Assembly: GCA_039654915.1 (NCBI GenBank) | Contig: CM077596.1 | Span: forward strand, 49,350,501-49,414,500 | Length of the DNA: 64,000 nt | Source: Aquilaria yunnanensis | Lineage: Eukaryota; Streptophyta; Magnoliopsida; Malvales; Thymelaeaceae | Reading direction: 5' to 3' | Shown: positions 11,070-22,339 of the stretch, piece after piece | How positions within the stretch are numbered: the stretch's first letter is position 1 | How the letters are laid out: each line of letters begins with the position of its first letter | Position numbers and translations under genes: made by a program | The notes under the pieces: model-generated | Seen by the model: only the letters and a program-made list of their open reading frames with translations | Databases searched by the model: none | What the model was told of the DNA's origin: nothing

Positions 11070-11618
11070 CTATGAATCGGTGATTTGCATCTCATCTAGC
11101 TTTCTCACAAACTGGCAAACAGGGTCATTTAGGGTCAGATTCCCAAGACTGTAACGATCTCGTTCTTTTTGGAAAATTATCCATAATCCAACAACCTCAA
11201 ATTGCACTATTCCGCAAGAATGCGCTTCAAGAACCTCTCGAATATCTTCTAGAGATTCCTTACGCAAGCCATTCTTAATGAATCTTATTCTATCATTACG
11301 ATTTCTGGTGATCACTCCTGGAGAACGACATTTATTGCCGCAAATCCACCATCCACAATTATGACAAACGCCTAGCCTCTTTGCTCTTCTTTTTTTGGCA
11401 TAAGCGCTTTTACCAAAGCCGGGCATACGGGGAAAGAACGCTTCGGGAACTTCACCAGCTGAACGAACCTTAGCTTCAATTAGCCACCGCACATTATCAG
11501 GAATGCCTTTGTGCATAAATACTCTGAATCGTTCACATCTAGCTTGATAAATCTTTTTAAGAACATTTATTGGGAAGGAAGGAAAATACTTTCGTAGGGC
11601 GGAAAGAGAAAACTCCAT
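11070..11618 (-). CDS. CRP-c: 182-aa basic zinc-finger protein, carlavirus CRP-like (element B)
   Basis: Intact 182-codon frame. The start is the ATG at 11618; the open frame extends five codons further but without an ATG. N-terminal half: LRKYFPSFPINVLKKIYQAR. Centre: GFGKSAYAKKRRAKRLG basic run at about residues 68-83, then C-x2-C-x4-C-x3-C at about 85-97. C-terminal half (98-182) has no recognised domain. The centre resembles cysteine-rich nucleic-acid-binding proteins of carlaviruses, which are shorter. TATA box at 11676-11685. Inferred role: nuclear nucleic-acid binding, perhaps silencing suppression. The family assignment is by motif only. Confidence 0.65.
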   Translation of the reverse strand: MEFSLSALRKYFPSFPINVLKKIYQARCERFRVFMHKGIPDNVRWLIEAKVRSAGEVPEAFFPRMPGFGKSAYAKKRRAKRLGVCHNCGWWICGNKCRSPGVITRNRNDRIRFIKNGLRKESLEDIREVLEAHSCGIVQFEVVGLWIIFQKERDRYSLGNLTLNDPVCQFVRKLDEMQITDS

Positions 11619-11834
11619 TGATGAAGGAGGCAAAGAAAGAAATTAGTGATTGTAGGAAACGAAAATAACTAACACATATTTATAGTGATGAAAGGGATAA
11701 TGCGTTAATTACACTTACAGAAGCAAGTACATTATTGTCAAAAGAAAAGACAAATGACAGCTTATATGTACAGCAATCATGACTATGGCTCTCATCTTCC
11801 ACTAGTTTATGTCTAGTAACGGCTTCAATGCCTT

Positions 11835-12383
11835 CTATAAGTCGGGGATTTGCTTCCCATCCAGTTTTCTCACAAACTGGCAAACAGGGTCATTAAAAGT
11901 TAGATTTCCAAGACTATAACGATCCTGTTCTTTACGGAAAGTCCACCATAAATCCATAATTTCCCATTGCACTATTTCACAAGAATGTGTTTCAAAAGTT
12001 AATAGGATATCATCCAAAGATTCCTTACGCAGGCTATTCTTGATGAATTTTCTTTTATCTTCATGATTTCTGGAGATGTATCCTAAAGAGCGACATTTAG
12101 TATTACAATTCCATCGTCCACATTTATGACAGACACCTAACCTCTTTGCTCTTCGCTTTTTGGCATAAGTGCTTTTACCAAAGCCGGGCATACGGGGAAA
12201 GAACGCTTTTGGAACTTCACCAGCTGAACGAACCTTAGCTTCAATTAGCCACCGCACATTGTCAGGAATGCCTTTGTGCATAAAGACTCTAATCCTTTCA
12301 CATCTAGCTTGGTAAATCATTTTAAGAACATTTATTGGGATGGAAGGAAAGTATTTTCGCATGGCGGAAAGAGTAGAATCCAT
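11835..12383 (-). CDS. CRP-b: 182-aa basic zinc-finger protein, carlavirus CRP-like (element B)
   Basis: Intact; ATG at 12383. It has the same architecture as CRP-c: N-terminal MRKYFPSIPINVLKMIYQAR, basic run KKRRAKR at residues 75-81, Cys at 85, 88, 93 and 97 (CHKCGRWNCNTKC), and a C-terminal region ending KLDGKQIPDL. It lies 216 bp upstream of CRP-c with its own TATA box at 12503-12511, so it is probably a separate transcript. It arose by tandem duplication with its neighbours, since promoters are duplicated too. Confidence 0.65.
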   Translation of the reverse strand: MDSTLSAMRKYFPSIPINVLKMIYQARCERIRVFMHKGIPDNVRWLIEAKVRSAGEVPKAFFPRMPGFGKSTYAKKRRAKRLGVCHKCGRWNCNTKCRSLGYISRNHEDKRKFIKNSLRKESLDDILLTFETHSCEIVQWEIMDLWWTFRKEQDRYSLGNLTFNDPVCQFVRKLDGKQIPDL

Positions 12384-12671
12384 TGATAAAAGAAGAATTT
12401 GAAAAAAGAGATGAAGAAATCAGTTATTGTAGGAAACTGAAATAACCGATTATGAGAGTCAGAGAGTATTGCATCCGCTACTTAACCGGAAAGAAGAACA
12501 CGCATTTATAGCGATGAAAGGATAACGTGTTAATTACGCTTACAGGAACAAGTACATTATTGTCCAAAGGTAATGCAAATTTTTCAAATATGACAAATCG
12601 TATGTACAATAATTGTGACTGTGGCTCACATCTTCCACTGGCTTTACGTCCAGTAACGGCATTAACGGCTT

Positions 12672-13220
12672 CTATGAGTCGAGGATTTGCTTGCCATCCA
12701 GTTTTCTTACAAGCTGGCAAACAGGGTCGTTTACAGTCAGATTCTCGGGACTGTATCGTTCTCGTTCTTCATGAAAAATGCTCCATAAACCAAGAAGTTC
12801 ATGTTGCACGGATCCACAAGAATGCGTCTCAAGAGTCAATTGGATATCATCCAACGAGTCCTTACTCAGGCCATTCTTAATGAATCATATTTTATCTTCT
12901 CGATTATCAGAGATCATTCCTAAAGAACGACATTTAGTATTACAAGTCCACCGTCCACATTTATGGCAGACTTGTAACCTTTTCGCTCTTCGCTTTTTGG
13001 CATAAGAGCTTTTGCCTATACCAGGCATGTGAGACACAAAGGCCTCTGGGATTTCACCTGCCAGACGAACCTTGGCTTCGATTAACCACCGCACATCTTC
13101 AGGGATTCCTTTGTGCATCAGAACTCTTAATCGTTCACAGCGAACTTGGTAGATCTTTTTGAGGATGTTCATTGGGAGAGAAGGAAAATATTTTCGCAAG
13201 GCAGAAAAAGTAGGATCCAT
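12672..13220 (-). pseudogene. CRP-a, broken by one nonsense codon (element B)
   Basis: A 549-nt frame homologous to intact CRP-a of C and D. The codon at 12885-12887 is TGA where C and D have CGA, a C-to-T change consistent with decay of methylated cytosine. The stop falls at about residue 112, after the zinc finger (CHKCGRWTCNTKC), so a product keeping the basic and finger region could still be made. Confidence 0.8.
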
Positions 13221-14001
13221 TTTCTAGGAGAAAGTAAAAGAAATGAGGGAGGAAAGGATCAGTCATTATGGGCAACTGAGAGAACCGACTTGAGAGTCAC
13301 GGAGTACCGTATCCGCCGCTTAACCGGAAAAGTAGATCCTACTTCATTTTGATGTGATAGATATTTTTTATCTTGGATATTCCATCGAGCTGACGTTGAT
13401 CCAGTCCTTGATTATTGAATCCATTGTCCGCTTTTGACAAAGTTTCAACGACAATATTTCTTGATGTTTGCCTTATCTTTGACCACAGCTATCTCTTATC
13501 TTGGATGCTGCTAAGCTAGCATCAATCCTATCCTTCCAGGTGTAGCCTCAATTATTGAATCAATTGCCAAGCTTTTGACATATTGTCTACCTTATCCTTG
13601 AATTCCTGATGCGGGTTGGTCCCGCATATTAGCTGTGTATCCAGTGATAGATTGGTAAGAGCTGATGACATTGAGATCTCAGCTTATACTGCTGTAACTG
13701 TGCTGTGAATGTGATTCCCGTTTGATCCTTGTTATGTAAAGGCTATGTATGCATGATATGAAATGCATGAATGCAGAGCATGTGTAACTAATGGCTTTTT
13801 TTTTGTATGGATCTAGTTCTTTATGTCTTTGTTTTACTGGATCCTCTTTATGATGGCCTTCTTGGACTATCATTGAATCTCTTTATGCTTTCCAGCTTTT
13901 GTTCGCTGCCTCAAAAGCCCAACTCTTTTCAAAATCCTCTTTCTTTGACTTGTTCTTTGAATTTTGGCCTCAATTTCTTTAAAGTTGGCCCGCCTCATAA
14001 T

Positions 14002-14166
14002 TTATATCTCTTTCGGGTACTCATCCATTGTCATGGATTTGATACCATCAAAGGCTTTACTTTCAATATCTGCTTTGCCCCTTTTCTTGTGACCATGCCG
14101 ACACTTACTTATTCCCATGTTATAATCTGAATGATTACTCTTCCTTGAACTCATGTTTTGATCCAT
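14002..14166 (-). CDS. Conserved 54-aa small basic ORF (element B)
   Basis: ATG at 14166, TAA at 14002-14004. It begins MDQNMSSRKSNHSDYNM, has a central CRHGHKKRGK basic stretch and ends EYPKEI. The same frame is intact in A, C and D. Compared with C, about half the codon differences are silent, more than chance would give. It lies in sense between gag and CRP-a. Family unknown; it could be a fifth cargo gene or a pol relic. Confidence 0.45.
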   Translation of the reverse strand: MDQNMSSRKSNHSDYNMGISKCRHGHKKRGKADIESKAFDGIKSMTMDEYPKEI

Positions 14167-15772
14167 AAGACTTGTCCCCTTGTCTATTGAACTTCTTTGT
14201 TAGCAGTACTCCTCTTACGCTTCGTAGAGACTACTTTGCCCCCCTGAATATGGTATTTATGTGGATAAAAGGTATCGCCTCGCCTTTAACAGAAAGTCAA
14301 GCATTTCTAGACCTTTGTGATGGCACTTGATCGTAAATTTCTCTTACAAGAACCACATCTTATTAAAGAAAGACTCAAGCTATCTCCTTACTTTTAAGTC
14401 TACATACATTAATGAATAATGGTTTGGCCTTAAAGGAAAACTTTCATCAATTTGCAAAGCTTGACAAAGTAATTTACGGTCTTTGTTTTCAATTAAAATA
14501 TCCTGCCATTCTTCCCTTTCCAACTCGAAGACATAAACTGTGCAAGACAATAAGGTATAAACATGATTCGCAAGGATAACCTTTTAGCTGAATGAGGATG
14601 ATATCAAGAGGTAACTGTTAGGCGTGAGGAAAATTAAGTTTGAATGTTTTTTTTTTTGTAGCAGTCTTTTAGCTGAATGAGAATAATATTAAGAGGTAAA
14701 TATTAGGTCTGAGTAAAGTTAAGTTTGAGTGGTGTGAAAGAATTGTATTTTAATACTACTTGTGAGCAGTATTAAATAAGGTAGAAACATGATTCACAAT
14801 GATAGTCTTTTAACTGAATGAGGATGTTCGGTTTGAGAAAAGTTAAATTTAAGTGGTGTGAAAGAATGGTCTTTTAATACTACTCGTGAGCAGTATTAAA
14901 CAAGGTAGAAACATGATTCACAATGATAGTCTTTTAACTGAATGAGGATGTTCGGTTTGAGAAAAGTTAAATTTAAGTGGTGTGGAAGAAGGGTCTTTTA
15001 ATACTACTCGTGAGCGAATTTGATTATGGTGAAAAACTCAATAGTGATGACCTCAACTTGCCACTCTTTCCAGAAAGTTAGACCTCATCTGTTGCCCCCC
15101 AACTATTGTGATCTTTATGCATGCTTGGTTTGAGGGTTGCTTTTGTGTTCTAAACCGCCTTTGCAGGTTTTCAGTCTAGAATCCATAGCTCACTTTTTTT
15201 TTTTTCTAGTTTGAGCCCTTTTTCCTTTTTTTTTTTTTGTTTTTTTTTTGTTTCCCCCTTTTTTTTTTTTGTGAGCTGTGGTGATGACATACTTGATAAC
15301 TCTCTTGAAGTGAGATGACTCAAGTGGCCTTGCTTGCTCGTCTTTGTTCTCAGTTCTTTTTGGTTTTGAATTTTCCCTTGTTGGCTTTTTGATGGAAGGG
15401 ATGAACTTTTTCCTTTTCGGAGTTTTTGTTACAGAGAACCAAGATCATAGCCTTCTTGAAATGAGATGATTCAAGTGGCTTTATTTGCTTCTCAGTCTCT
15501 TTTTTTTTTTTTGGATTTTCCCTTTAATGGCTTTTTGATGGAATGGATGAACTTTTTCTTTTCGGAGTTTGTGTTGCGGAAAACTGAGAACCTTTTTTTT
15601 TTTTTTTTTTGTTTTGAGCATTTATGAGAATTGGGAGGCCACTGAAGTCATTTAATATGAGAGCTACCTTGTTTGGAAACTAACCCCAAACTTCTTGCAA
15701 GGATGTTGATAACCACTGTGAATTCTTTTTGAGGGTTGAGGTGCAACATATGAAATCTTTCTTACTAGATTT

Positions 15773-15777
15773 GGCAG
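15773..15777. repeat. Left target-site duplication of element C (GGCAG)
   Basis: GGCAG precedes TGTGGCAACG and recurs at 32618-32622 after the right LTR. The undisturbed site (TTTGGCAGCACTTTCAAG) is visible inside element C at about 26171. Confidence 0.92.
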
Positions 15778-18178
15778 TGTGGCAACGTGCGGGTCGTTTT
15801 CGGGAGTCGCCACCAATCAGTTTTCTTAGGTCGATTGGTCACCTTAAAATTGGTCTGCGAGAGTTCGGGGATCGGGAGTACGGTTACGTTAAAACAACTT
15901 TGTTAAAACGCCCAAAAATTGGCACCTTAGTTGATTTTAATTTTGTTTTGCTTTGCTTTTAAATAATTCTCAGTTAATTTTCAAAATTAGAAATTTTAAC
16001 TGGATTAGTCGAAATGTGGATTTTTAAATTAATTAATTTGTATGAAATTTTATACTTCCGAACCATGGACTCTGCCGAGTCATTTGGACACGGAAGATTT
16101 TTGATTCCGAACCATGGACTCTGCCGAGTCATTTGGACACGGAATTTGGTGAACTTTTAAATAATTTTATTTAATTTATTTATTTTAAAAAGTTTGATAT
16201 TTTCCAAACCGTAGATCCTGCCGGATCATCCGGATATGGAAATTAAATTTAATTTATTGTTAGTTATATAATTATTAATTTTATGGAATTAATTATTAGT
16301 TTAATTACTAATTCGTAATTCTTTTTGTTATAGAATTTTTAGATAAAAAATTTTATTTTTTATTTTCTTTTCTTTTCTTTTTCTTGTCTTTCTTATCTTT
16401 TTCTTATCTTGTTTTAGTTTTCTTTTTGTTTTCTTGTTTAATGAAAAATATTTATTATTTTAGTGGATTTAAAAGTTATATTTTAAATAAATCAGTAAAA
16501 TATAAAGTCTTAATTTTCATGTATTTTTTTTAAACAGGTTTTATTTTTATTTTTTATTATTTTTACTGGATAAAAATAACTATTAAAATTAATTTTAACT
16601 TTTTGTTATCTTTAAAGAATTAAAAACATGTATATAAAAATAAAAATAATTGGCTTTTTTTTAAAAATGATTTTTATTAGCCTTAATAATTAATTACAAA
16701 ATAATCTTCTTTTAATTTTCATTTATTTATTAATTAGTAAAGGGTAAAGGTGAATTAAATAAAAAAATTATATAAAGAAAAAAAAATTAATAATAATAAA
16801 GTGGGGCTTTTTGGCCATCCACTTTAAAAATAATAATAAATGTTAGCAAAGTTAATTAAATTAATTGTTAAACAATAATAATAAAAAGTTAGTCAAGTTA
16901 ATTAAATTAATTAATTAACCACAATAATAAAAAGTTAGCCAAGTTAATTAAATTAATTAATTAACAACAGTAAAAAGTTAGCCAAGTTAATTAAATTAAT
17001 TAATTAACAACAATAATAAAAAGTTAGCCAAATTAATTAAATTAATTAACAACAATAAATAAAAAGTTAGCCAAATTAATTAAATTAATTAACAACAATA
17101 AATAAAAAGTTAGCCAAATTAATTAAATTAATTAATTAACAAAAATAATAAAAAGCTAGCCAAGTTAATTAAATTAATTAATTAACAACAATAATAAAAG
17201 TTAATTAATTGTTAACAACAATTATAAAAGTTAGTAATAATGCAAAAATTAAAAGGTTAGTAACAATAATAGTATTAAAAGTTAGTTGTTAGTAAGTTAA
17301 TAACAACAATAAAAAAAGGGGTTAGTAATAAACAAATAATAAACAAACAAGTAAAAATTAAAAGGGTTAGTAATTAATTCTGCAAGAATAAAATACAAAG
17401 TTAGTGACCAAAGTGAAAGAAATTGAAAAGATGAAGGATTAAATGAGAGTTGTACCCTTGATTTTAAATTCTGAATTCTGAGAAATGGAAACAGAGGGCG
17501 CGCGGGGGGAAGAAGATGGCTTAATCGTCAAAATGAAAAGTTTTGAGATTTTCTGAGGAAAGGAAGGAGAGCTAGGGACTAAGGCTGTAATTTTTTCTAT
17601 TTTAAAAACGGAGCTCTAAGCTTTTCTTTCTATTTTTCTCTGTGTTCAGCACAAAATTTGGGGGGCTATTTATAGAGGAAGTTTGGCTGAACTATTGATG
17701 GATAAATTAATAAAAAATTTCAAACTTATCTTTTAAATTGGTAAAATGACAATTTTAGTCCTTTACGTCTCTCAGCCTCTGGATAAGTTCCTGAAGCTTC
17801 TGATTTTGACAATTTTGTCGTTTTCTGTCAATTTGAGCCAAAAACGTCGGCAGGCTCAAAATTTTATGTGACAAACTACCAAATGCTCCTGGACCTTTTA
17901 GAATTTGTCAATTTTTTCCGAAACTTCTCAATTTTGTCATTTTTACCTCAAACTTTTAATTTTTTGTCATTTTTTTCATGAAATTTTATTTTATTTCAAA
18001 CATACACATATTCACACATATATCATTTTAAATCAAATTTTCACAAAACAAAAATATATTTTAAACTAATTAAATTTTTTTAATAATAATAGTAATATAT
18101 ATTTTTTTTTAAATTAATTTTTTTTAATAAAATTTTTTTCAAAATTTTAAAACACCCGGACGAAATTGGGTGTCAACA
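15778..18178 (-). repeat. Element C 3' LTR
   Basis: 2401 bp, TG...CA. It has the same parts as element B's LTR but a shorter pyrimidine tract and almost no GC-rich block (17490-17520 only). TATA box 17666-17675 (minus). Stem-loop cores lie near 16070, 16115 and 16215. Confidence 0.9.
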
Positions 18179-18243
18179 GCTGCCCCCCTTTGCATGCTTC
18201 ATGGGACATGATGTATGCAAAGTCGTTACCAAATTTCGTCCGG
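18156..18243. repeat. Polypurine tract and nested inverted repeat (element C)
   Basis: The polypurine tract is 18179-18191 (minus). Outer arms 18156-18171 and 18228-18243 pair with one mismatch. The inner CTTTGCAT/ATGCAAAG dyad is conserved exactly as in B. Confidence 0.75.
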
Positions 18244-18284
18244 CTTAGGTAGGCATTGAGAATGTTCTCGCCGCCCAAACAGTA

Positions 18285-19795
18285 AGGTTTAAGGAAAGGT
18301 CCTTAAAACCTCTAACGATAGGAAAGCTCCTATTGTTGTAAGATGGACTGATTGATTGATTATTTGTTTGAGGTTAAGGAAAGGTCCTTAGAACCTCTAA
18401 CGATAGGAAAGCTCCTATCGTTGTAAGATGGACTGATGGATTGATTGTTTGTTTTAGGTTAAGGAAATGTCCTTAGAACCTCTAACGATAGGAAAGCTCC
18501 TATCGTTGTAAGATGGACTGATTGATTGATTATTTGTTTTCGAGGCAAAGGTTCCATCCTTAAAACCTCGGATTGATTGATTGATGTCGAGGCAAAGGTT
18601 CCATCCTTAAAACCCCGGATTGATTGATTGATGTCGAGGCAAAGGTTCCATCCTTAAAACCTCGAATTGATTTATTGATCTCGAGGCAAAGGTTCCATCC
18701 TTAAAACCTCGGATTGATTGATTGATGTCGAGGCAAAGGTTCCATCCTTAAAACCTCGGATTGATAATTGATCTCGAGGCAAAGGTTCCATCCTTAAAAC
18801 CTCGGATTGATTGATCTCGAGGCAAAGGTTCCATCCTTAAAACCCCGGATTGATTGATTGATCTCGAGGCAAAGGTTCTATCCTTAAAACCTCGGATTGA
18901 TTGATTGATCTCGAGGCAAAGGTTTCATCCTTAAAACCTCGAATTGATTGATTGATGTCGAGGCAAAGGTTCCATCCTTAAAACCTCGGATTGATAATTG
19001 ATCTCGAGGCAAAGGTTCCATCCTTAAAACCCCGGATTGATTGATTGATCTCGAGGCAAAGGTTCTATCCTTAAAACCTCGGATTGATTGATTGATCTCG
19101 AGGCAAAGGTTCCATTCTTAAAACCCCGGATTGATTGATTGATGTCGAGGCAAAGGTTCCATCCTTAAAACCTCGAATTGATTTATTGATCTCGAGGCAA
19201 AGGTTCCATCCTTAAAACCTCGGATTGATTCATTGATGTCGAGGCAAAGGTTCCACCCTTAAAACCTCGAATTGATTGATTGATCTCGAGGCAAAGGTTC
19301 CATCCTTAAAACCTCGGATTGATTGATTGATTTCGAGGCAAAGGTTCCATCCTTAAAACCTCGGATTGATTGATTGATCTTGAGGCAAAGGTTCCATCCT
19401 TAAAACCCCGGATTGATTGATTGATGTCGAGGTAAAGGTTCCATCCTTAAAACCTCGGATTGATTGATTGATTTCGAGGCAAAGGTTCCATCCTTAAAAC
19501 CTCAGATTGATTGGTTGATTTCGAGGTAAAGGTTCCATCCTTAAAACCCCGGATTGATTAATTGATGTCGAGGCAAAGGTTCCATCCTTAAAACCTCGGA
19601 TTGATAATTGATCTCGAGGCAAAGGTTCCATCCTTAAAACCCCGGATTGATTGATTGATCTTGAGGCAAAGGTTCCATCCTTAAAACCCCGATGATGAAA
19701 ATTGGTTGTTTTCGAGGCAAAGGTTCCATCCTTAAAACCTCGGATTGATAATTGATCTCGAGGCAAAGGTTCCATCCTTAAAACCCCGGATTGAT
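18285..19795 (-). repeat. 3'-UTR tandem repeats of element C
   Basis: Two families. First, three units of about 85 bp (18285-18535) with the hairpin ACGATAGGA-AAGC-TCCTATCGT and AGGTTAAGGA...TCCTTAGAACCT. Then about 27 units of 43-47 bp (18537-19790) with CGAGGCAAAGGTTCC...CCTTAAAACCTCG. Units vary by small deletions in the GATTGATTGAT part. Repeat-reading ORFs here are not genes. Confidence 0.88.
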
Positions 19796-20353
19796 TAAAA
19801 TTGATTTTGAGGCTAAGGAGCTTTCCTTAGGACCTCGAGCGAAATTTATATGAAAGCAATTGAAATTGGAATAATTTTCTTCGAAAGTGTGAATTTTCAT
19901 AATAGGCGAGCACAAAGAATTAGGCTTCGATAAAACGAGTGAATCTTGATGATGACAATAACACTGACAAATTATGTAAAGGGAACGGATGTTTGGAATC
20001 AATATTCAAGGTTCATCTAATATTTTCTTCAGTAAATATAGATTCCCTTGTGAGATATGTCATCCAAATAAGGTTAAAGCTTAACTACCCCAAAATGTTA
20101 TGCCTAGTAGATCTAATAGGATGCGTCTCAAGAGTAATAAAAATTACTCTTTACTCAGCCATTCCAACCTAAAGGCATTGTCCCATGGTTTTAATATCAG
20201 CATGGACGAAACTATATTATAAGATAACGAAATTCCCTGAAAAGAAAAACTGAAATACGAAAGAAAATGCTGATAATTAAAACGAAAGGACAAGAAAAAC
20301 GGATCAGATCGCTTCTTCTTCCACAATGCTTCAACAGGCCGGGTAAAGGACAA
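19796..20353 (-). other. 3' flank of LOG in element C
   Basis: About 560 bp without a gene, matching 42061-42590 in A and 51990-52539 in D. It contains a perfect 20-nt hairpin at 20131-20150 (AGAGTAAT-AAAA-ATTACTCT), a candidate 3'-end or stability structure for the LOG transcript. Confidence 0.6.
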
Positions 20354-20983
20354 TTATGGGAGGGAACTGGTTGGGAAAGACTGTCGTGCCCAGTCTATTT
20401 GGATCATCGCTGGATCTGGTTCAGGAACAAAAGCTTGCATTTTATCTAGCAATTCTTCAGCGGTTGTTGCGGATATTATGATTCGTCGTGCCACCTCAGG
20501 GATAAACTTTTGCTTCACAGCACGATTCATAAAAGATAATAGACCTGCGAAGAAATAGTTAACATTTAACAGCCCAATGGGTTTTTGATGCAAATTAAGT
20601 TGGGCCATGGAAGCAATTTGGAAGACTTCTCCTAATGTGCCAAAGCCACCTGGTAGAGCGATAAAAGCATCAGCGTTAAAAAGCATTTGTAACAAGCGCT
20701 CTTGCAGATTTTTAACCACTAGCTCTTCTCCAATCGTGCCCCCAGAAACCGATTTCAGAGATGCAGGGATAATACCCAGAACCTGGCTTCCTCCTAAAGA
20801 TGCTGCTGATGCTACAGCTCCCATTAATCCGACACTACCTCCTCCATAAACTAAGTGTATTTTTCGCTCAGCTAATACACTACCCAAATGGTTGGCTGCC
20901 TTTAAGTACTCTTCATCTTCTCCAGGAAAAGCTCCAGAAAATACACAAATACTTCGGGGTTTACGAGTGGAGGTTTTCTCCAT
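20354..20983 (-). CDS. LOG: LOG-type cytokinin riboside 5'-monophosphate phosphoribohydrolase, 209 aa (element C)
   Basis: Predicted to release free cytokinin bases from nucleotide precursors in the cytosol, the final activation step. Seen: Rossmann-type start RSICVFSGAFPGEDEEYL, YGGGSVGLMG (residues 46-55), LQER then DAFIALPGGFGTLGE (about 93-119) holding the family's PGGxGTxxE signature, and QKPIGLLNVNYFFAGLLSFM. The Lys that normally follows the Arg before the signature in plant LOGs is replaced by Leu, and the usual GYGTLEE reads GFGTLGE. Length is typical. The single uninterrupted frame differs from plant LOG genes, which have introns, suggesting capture from mRNA. ATG at 20983; TATA box at 21023-21032. 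Confidence 0.85.
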   Translation of the reverse strand: MEKTSTRKPRSICVFSGAFPGEDEEYLKAANHLGSVLAERKIHLVYGGGSVGLMGAVASAASLGGSQVLGIIPASLKSVSGGTIGEELVVKNLQERLLQMLFNADAFIALPGGFGTLGEVFQIASMAQLNLHQKPIGLLNVNYFFAGLLSFMNRAVKQKFIPEVARRIIISATTAEELLDKMQAFVPEPDPAMIQIDWARQSFPTSSLP

Positions 20984-21059
20984 TCCTATCCTTACCCATG
21001 TGAGAAAAGAAGAAAAGAGGATATATTTATAGAGATAAAAAGATAAAGTAATAATTTTA

Positions 21060-21560
21060 TTTTCAAGAATGGATACATTATTGCCAGCTATTCACAGTAG
21101 TCACGAGTATGACTCTGGTCAGGTATAGGTACACTATCGTTAAAAGATGAGGAAAATTTCAAAAGCAACTAGCATATACAGTAGTCACTACTGTAGCTTA
21201 CGTCAGGAGTAGGTACGTGATTATTGGAAGAGAAGGAAAATTTCAAAAGTAGCAGCTATATACAGTAGTCCGTGTCAGGAGTGGGTACATTATTGCCAAA
21301 AAAGAAGAAAAATTTTGAAAGCGACAGCTAGCATGTACAGTATCGTGACTATGGCTCATGTCAGGAGTGGATACATTATCGCCGAAAGGGGAGGAAAATT
21401 TCAAAAGCGACAGCTAGCACGTACAGTAATCGTGACTTTGGTTCACGTCAGAAGTGGATACATTATTACCAAAAGGGGAGGAAAATTTCAAAAGCGACAG
21501 CTAGCACGTACAGTAATCGTGACTTTGATCCTCGTCTTCCACTGGCTTTGCGTCCAGTAA
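21060..21560 (-). promoter_or_regulatory. Amplified promoter blocks upstream of LOG (element C)
   Basis: About six copies of the shared 85-95-bp promoter block, including two near-identical neighbours at 21380-21540. It includes TGACGTGAACC and TGACGTAAGC motifs in sense, like the bZIP/TGA-factor sites of strong viral and stress promoters. Confidence 0.55.
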
Positions 21561-21575
21561 TGGCTTCAATGCTTT

Positions 21576-22123
21576 CTATGAATCGGTGATTTGCATCCCA
21601 TCCAGTTTTCTCATAAACTGGCAAACTGGGTCGTTTAAAGTCAGATTCCCAAGACTATAACGATCTCGTTCTTTTTGGAAAATTATCCATAATCCAACAA
21701 CTTCAAATTGCACTATTCCGCAAGAATGCGCTTCAAGAACCTCTCGAATATCTTCCAGAGATTCCTTACGCAAGCCATTCTTGATGAATTTTATTCTATC
21801 ATTACGATTTCTGGTGATCACTCCTGGAGAACGACATTTATTGCCGCAAATCCACCATCCACAATTATGACAAACGCCTAGCCTCTTTGCTCTTCTTTTT
21901 TGGCATAAGCGCTTTTACCAAAGCCGGGCATACGGGGAAAGAACGCTTCGGGAACTTCACCAGCTGAACGAACCTTAGCTTCAATTAGCCACCGCACATT
22001 ATCAGGAATGCCTTTGTGCATAAATACTCTGAATCGTTCACATCTAGCTTGATAAATCTTTTTAAGAACATTTATTGGGAAGGAAGGAAAATACTTTCGT
22101 AGGGCGGAAAGAGAAGACTCCAT
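21576..22123 (-). pseudogene. CRP-c, broken by a 1-bp deletion (element C)
   Basis: 548 nt instead of 549: one T is missing from a T run near 21895-21900 (plus-strand view), which lies in the basic run just before the zinc finger. The N-terminal frame (ATG at 22123) ends shortly after at 21878; the C-terminal frame stays open at 21576-21821. TATA box 22181-22190. Confidence 0.85.
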
Positions 22124-22339
22124 TGATGAAGGAGGCAAAGAAAGAAATTAGTGATTGTAGGAAACGAAAATAACTAACACATATTTATAGTGATGAAAGG
22201 GATAATGCGTTAATTACACTTACAGAAGCAAGTACATTATTGTCAAAAGAAAAGACAAATGACAGCTTATATGTACAGCAATCATGACTGTGGCTCTCAT
22301 CTTCCACTGATTTATATCTAGTAATGGCTTCAATGCCTT

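Larger units (their letters stand above)
13221..15777 (-). other. Element B region between gag and cargo
   Basis: From left to right: CRP-a promoter, with tandem degenerate blocks of about 150 bp (13380-13620); the 54-aa small ORF (14002-14166); the ATG-less conserved frame (about 14385-14560); a tandem array of about 125-bp blocks with the TAATACTACTC palindrome (14740-15020); then T-rich/A-rich low-complexity stretches (15190-15620). No other gene seen. It ends at the insertion point of element C. Confidence 0.65.

Noticed and set aside
12527..12880. Plus-strand ORFs opposite CRP and LOG genes
   Set aside because: Antisense shadows of the conserved minus-strand genes; they do not keep their own motifs.
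19494..19775. Repetitive ORFs encoding MEPLPR / KDGTFASK peptides (also 9007-9207, 51401-51586, 51683-51913)
   Set aside because: They only translate the 3'-UTR tandem repeats and change with unit number.
18537..19790. CRISPR-like regular repeats
   Set aside because: Adjoining tandem units without unique spacers, in a plant retrotransposon 3' UTR.
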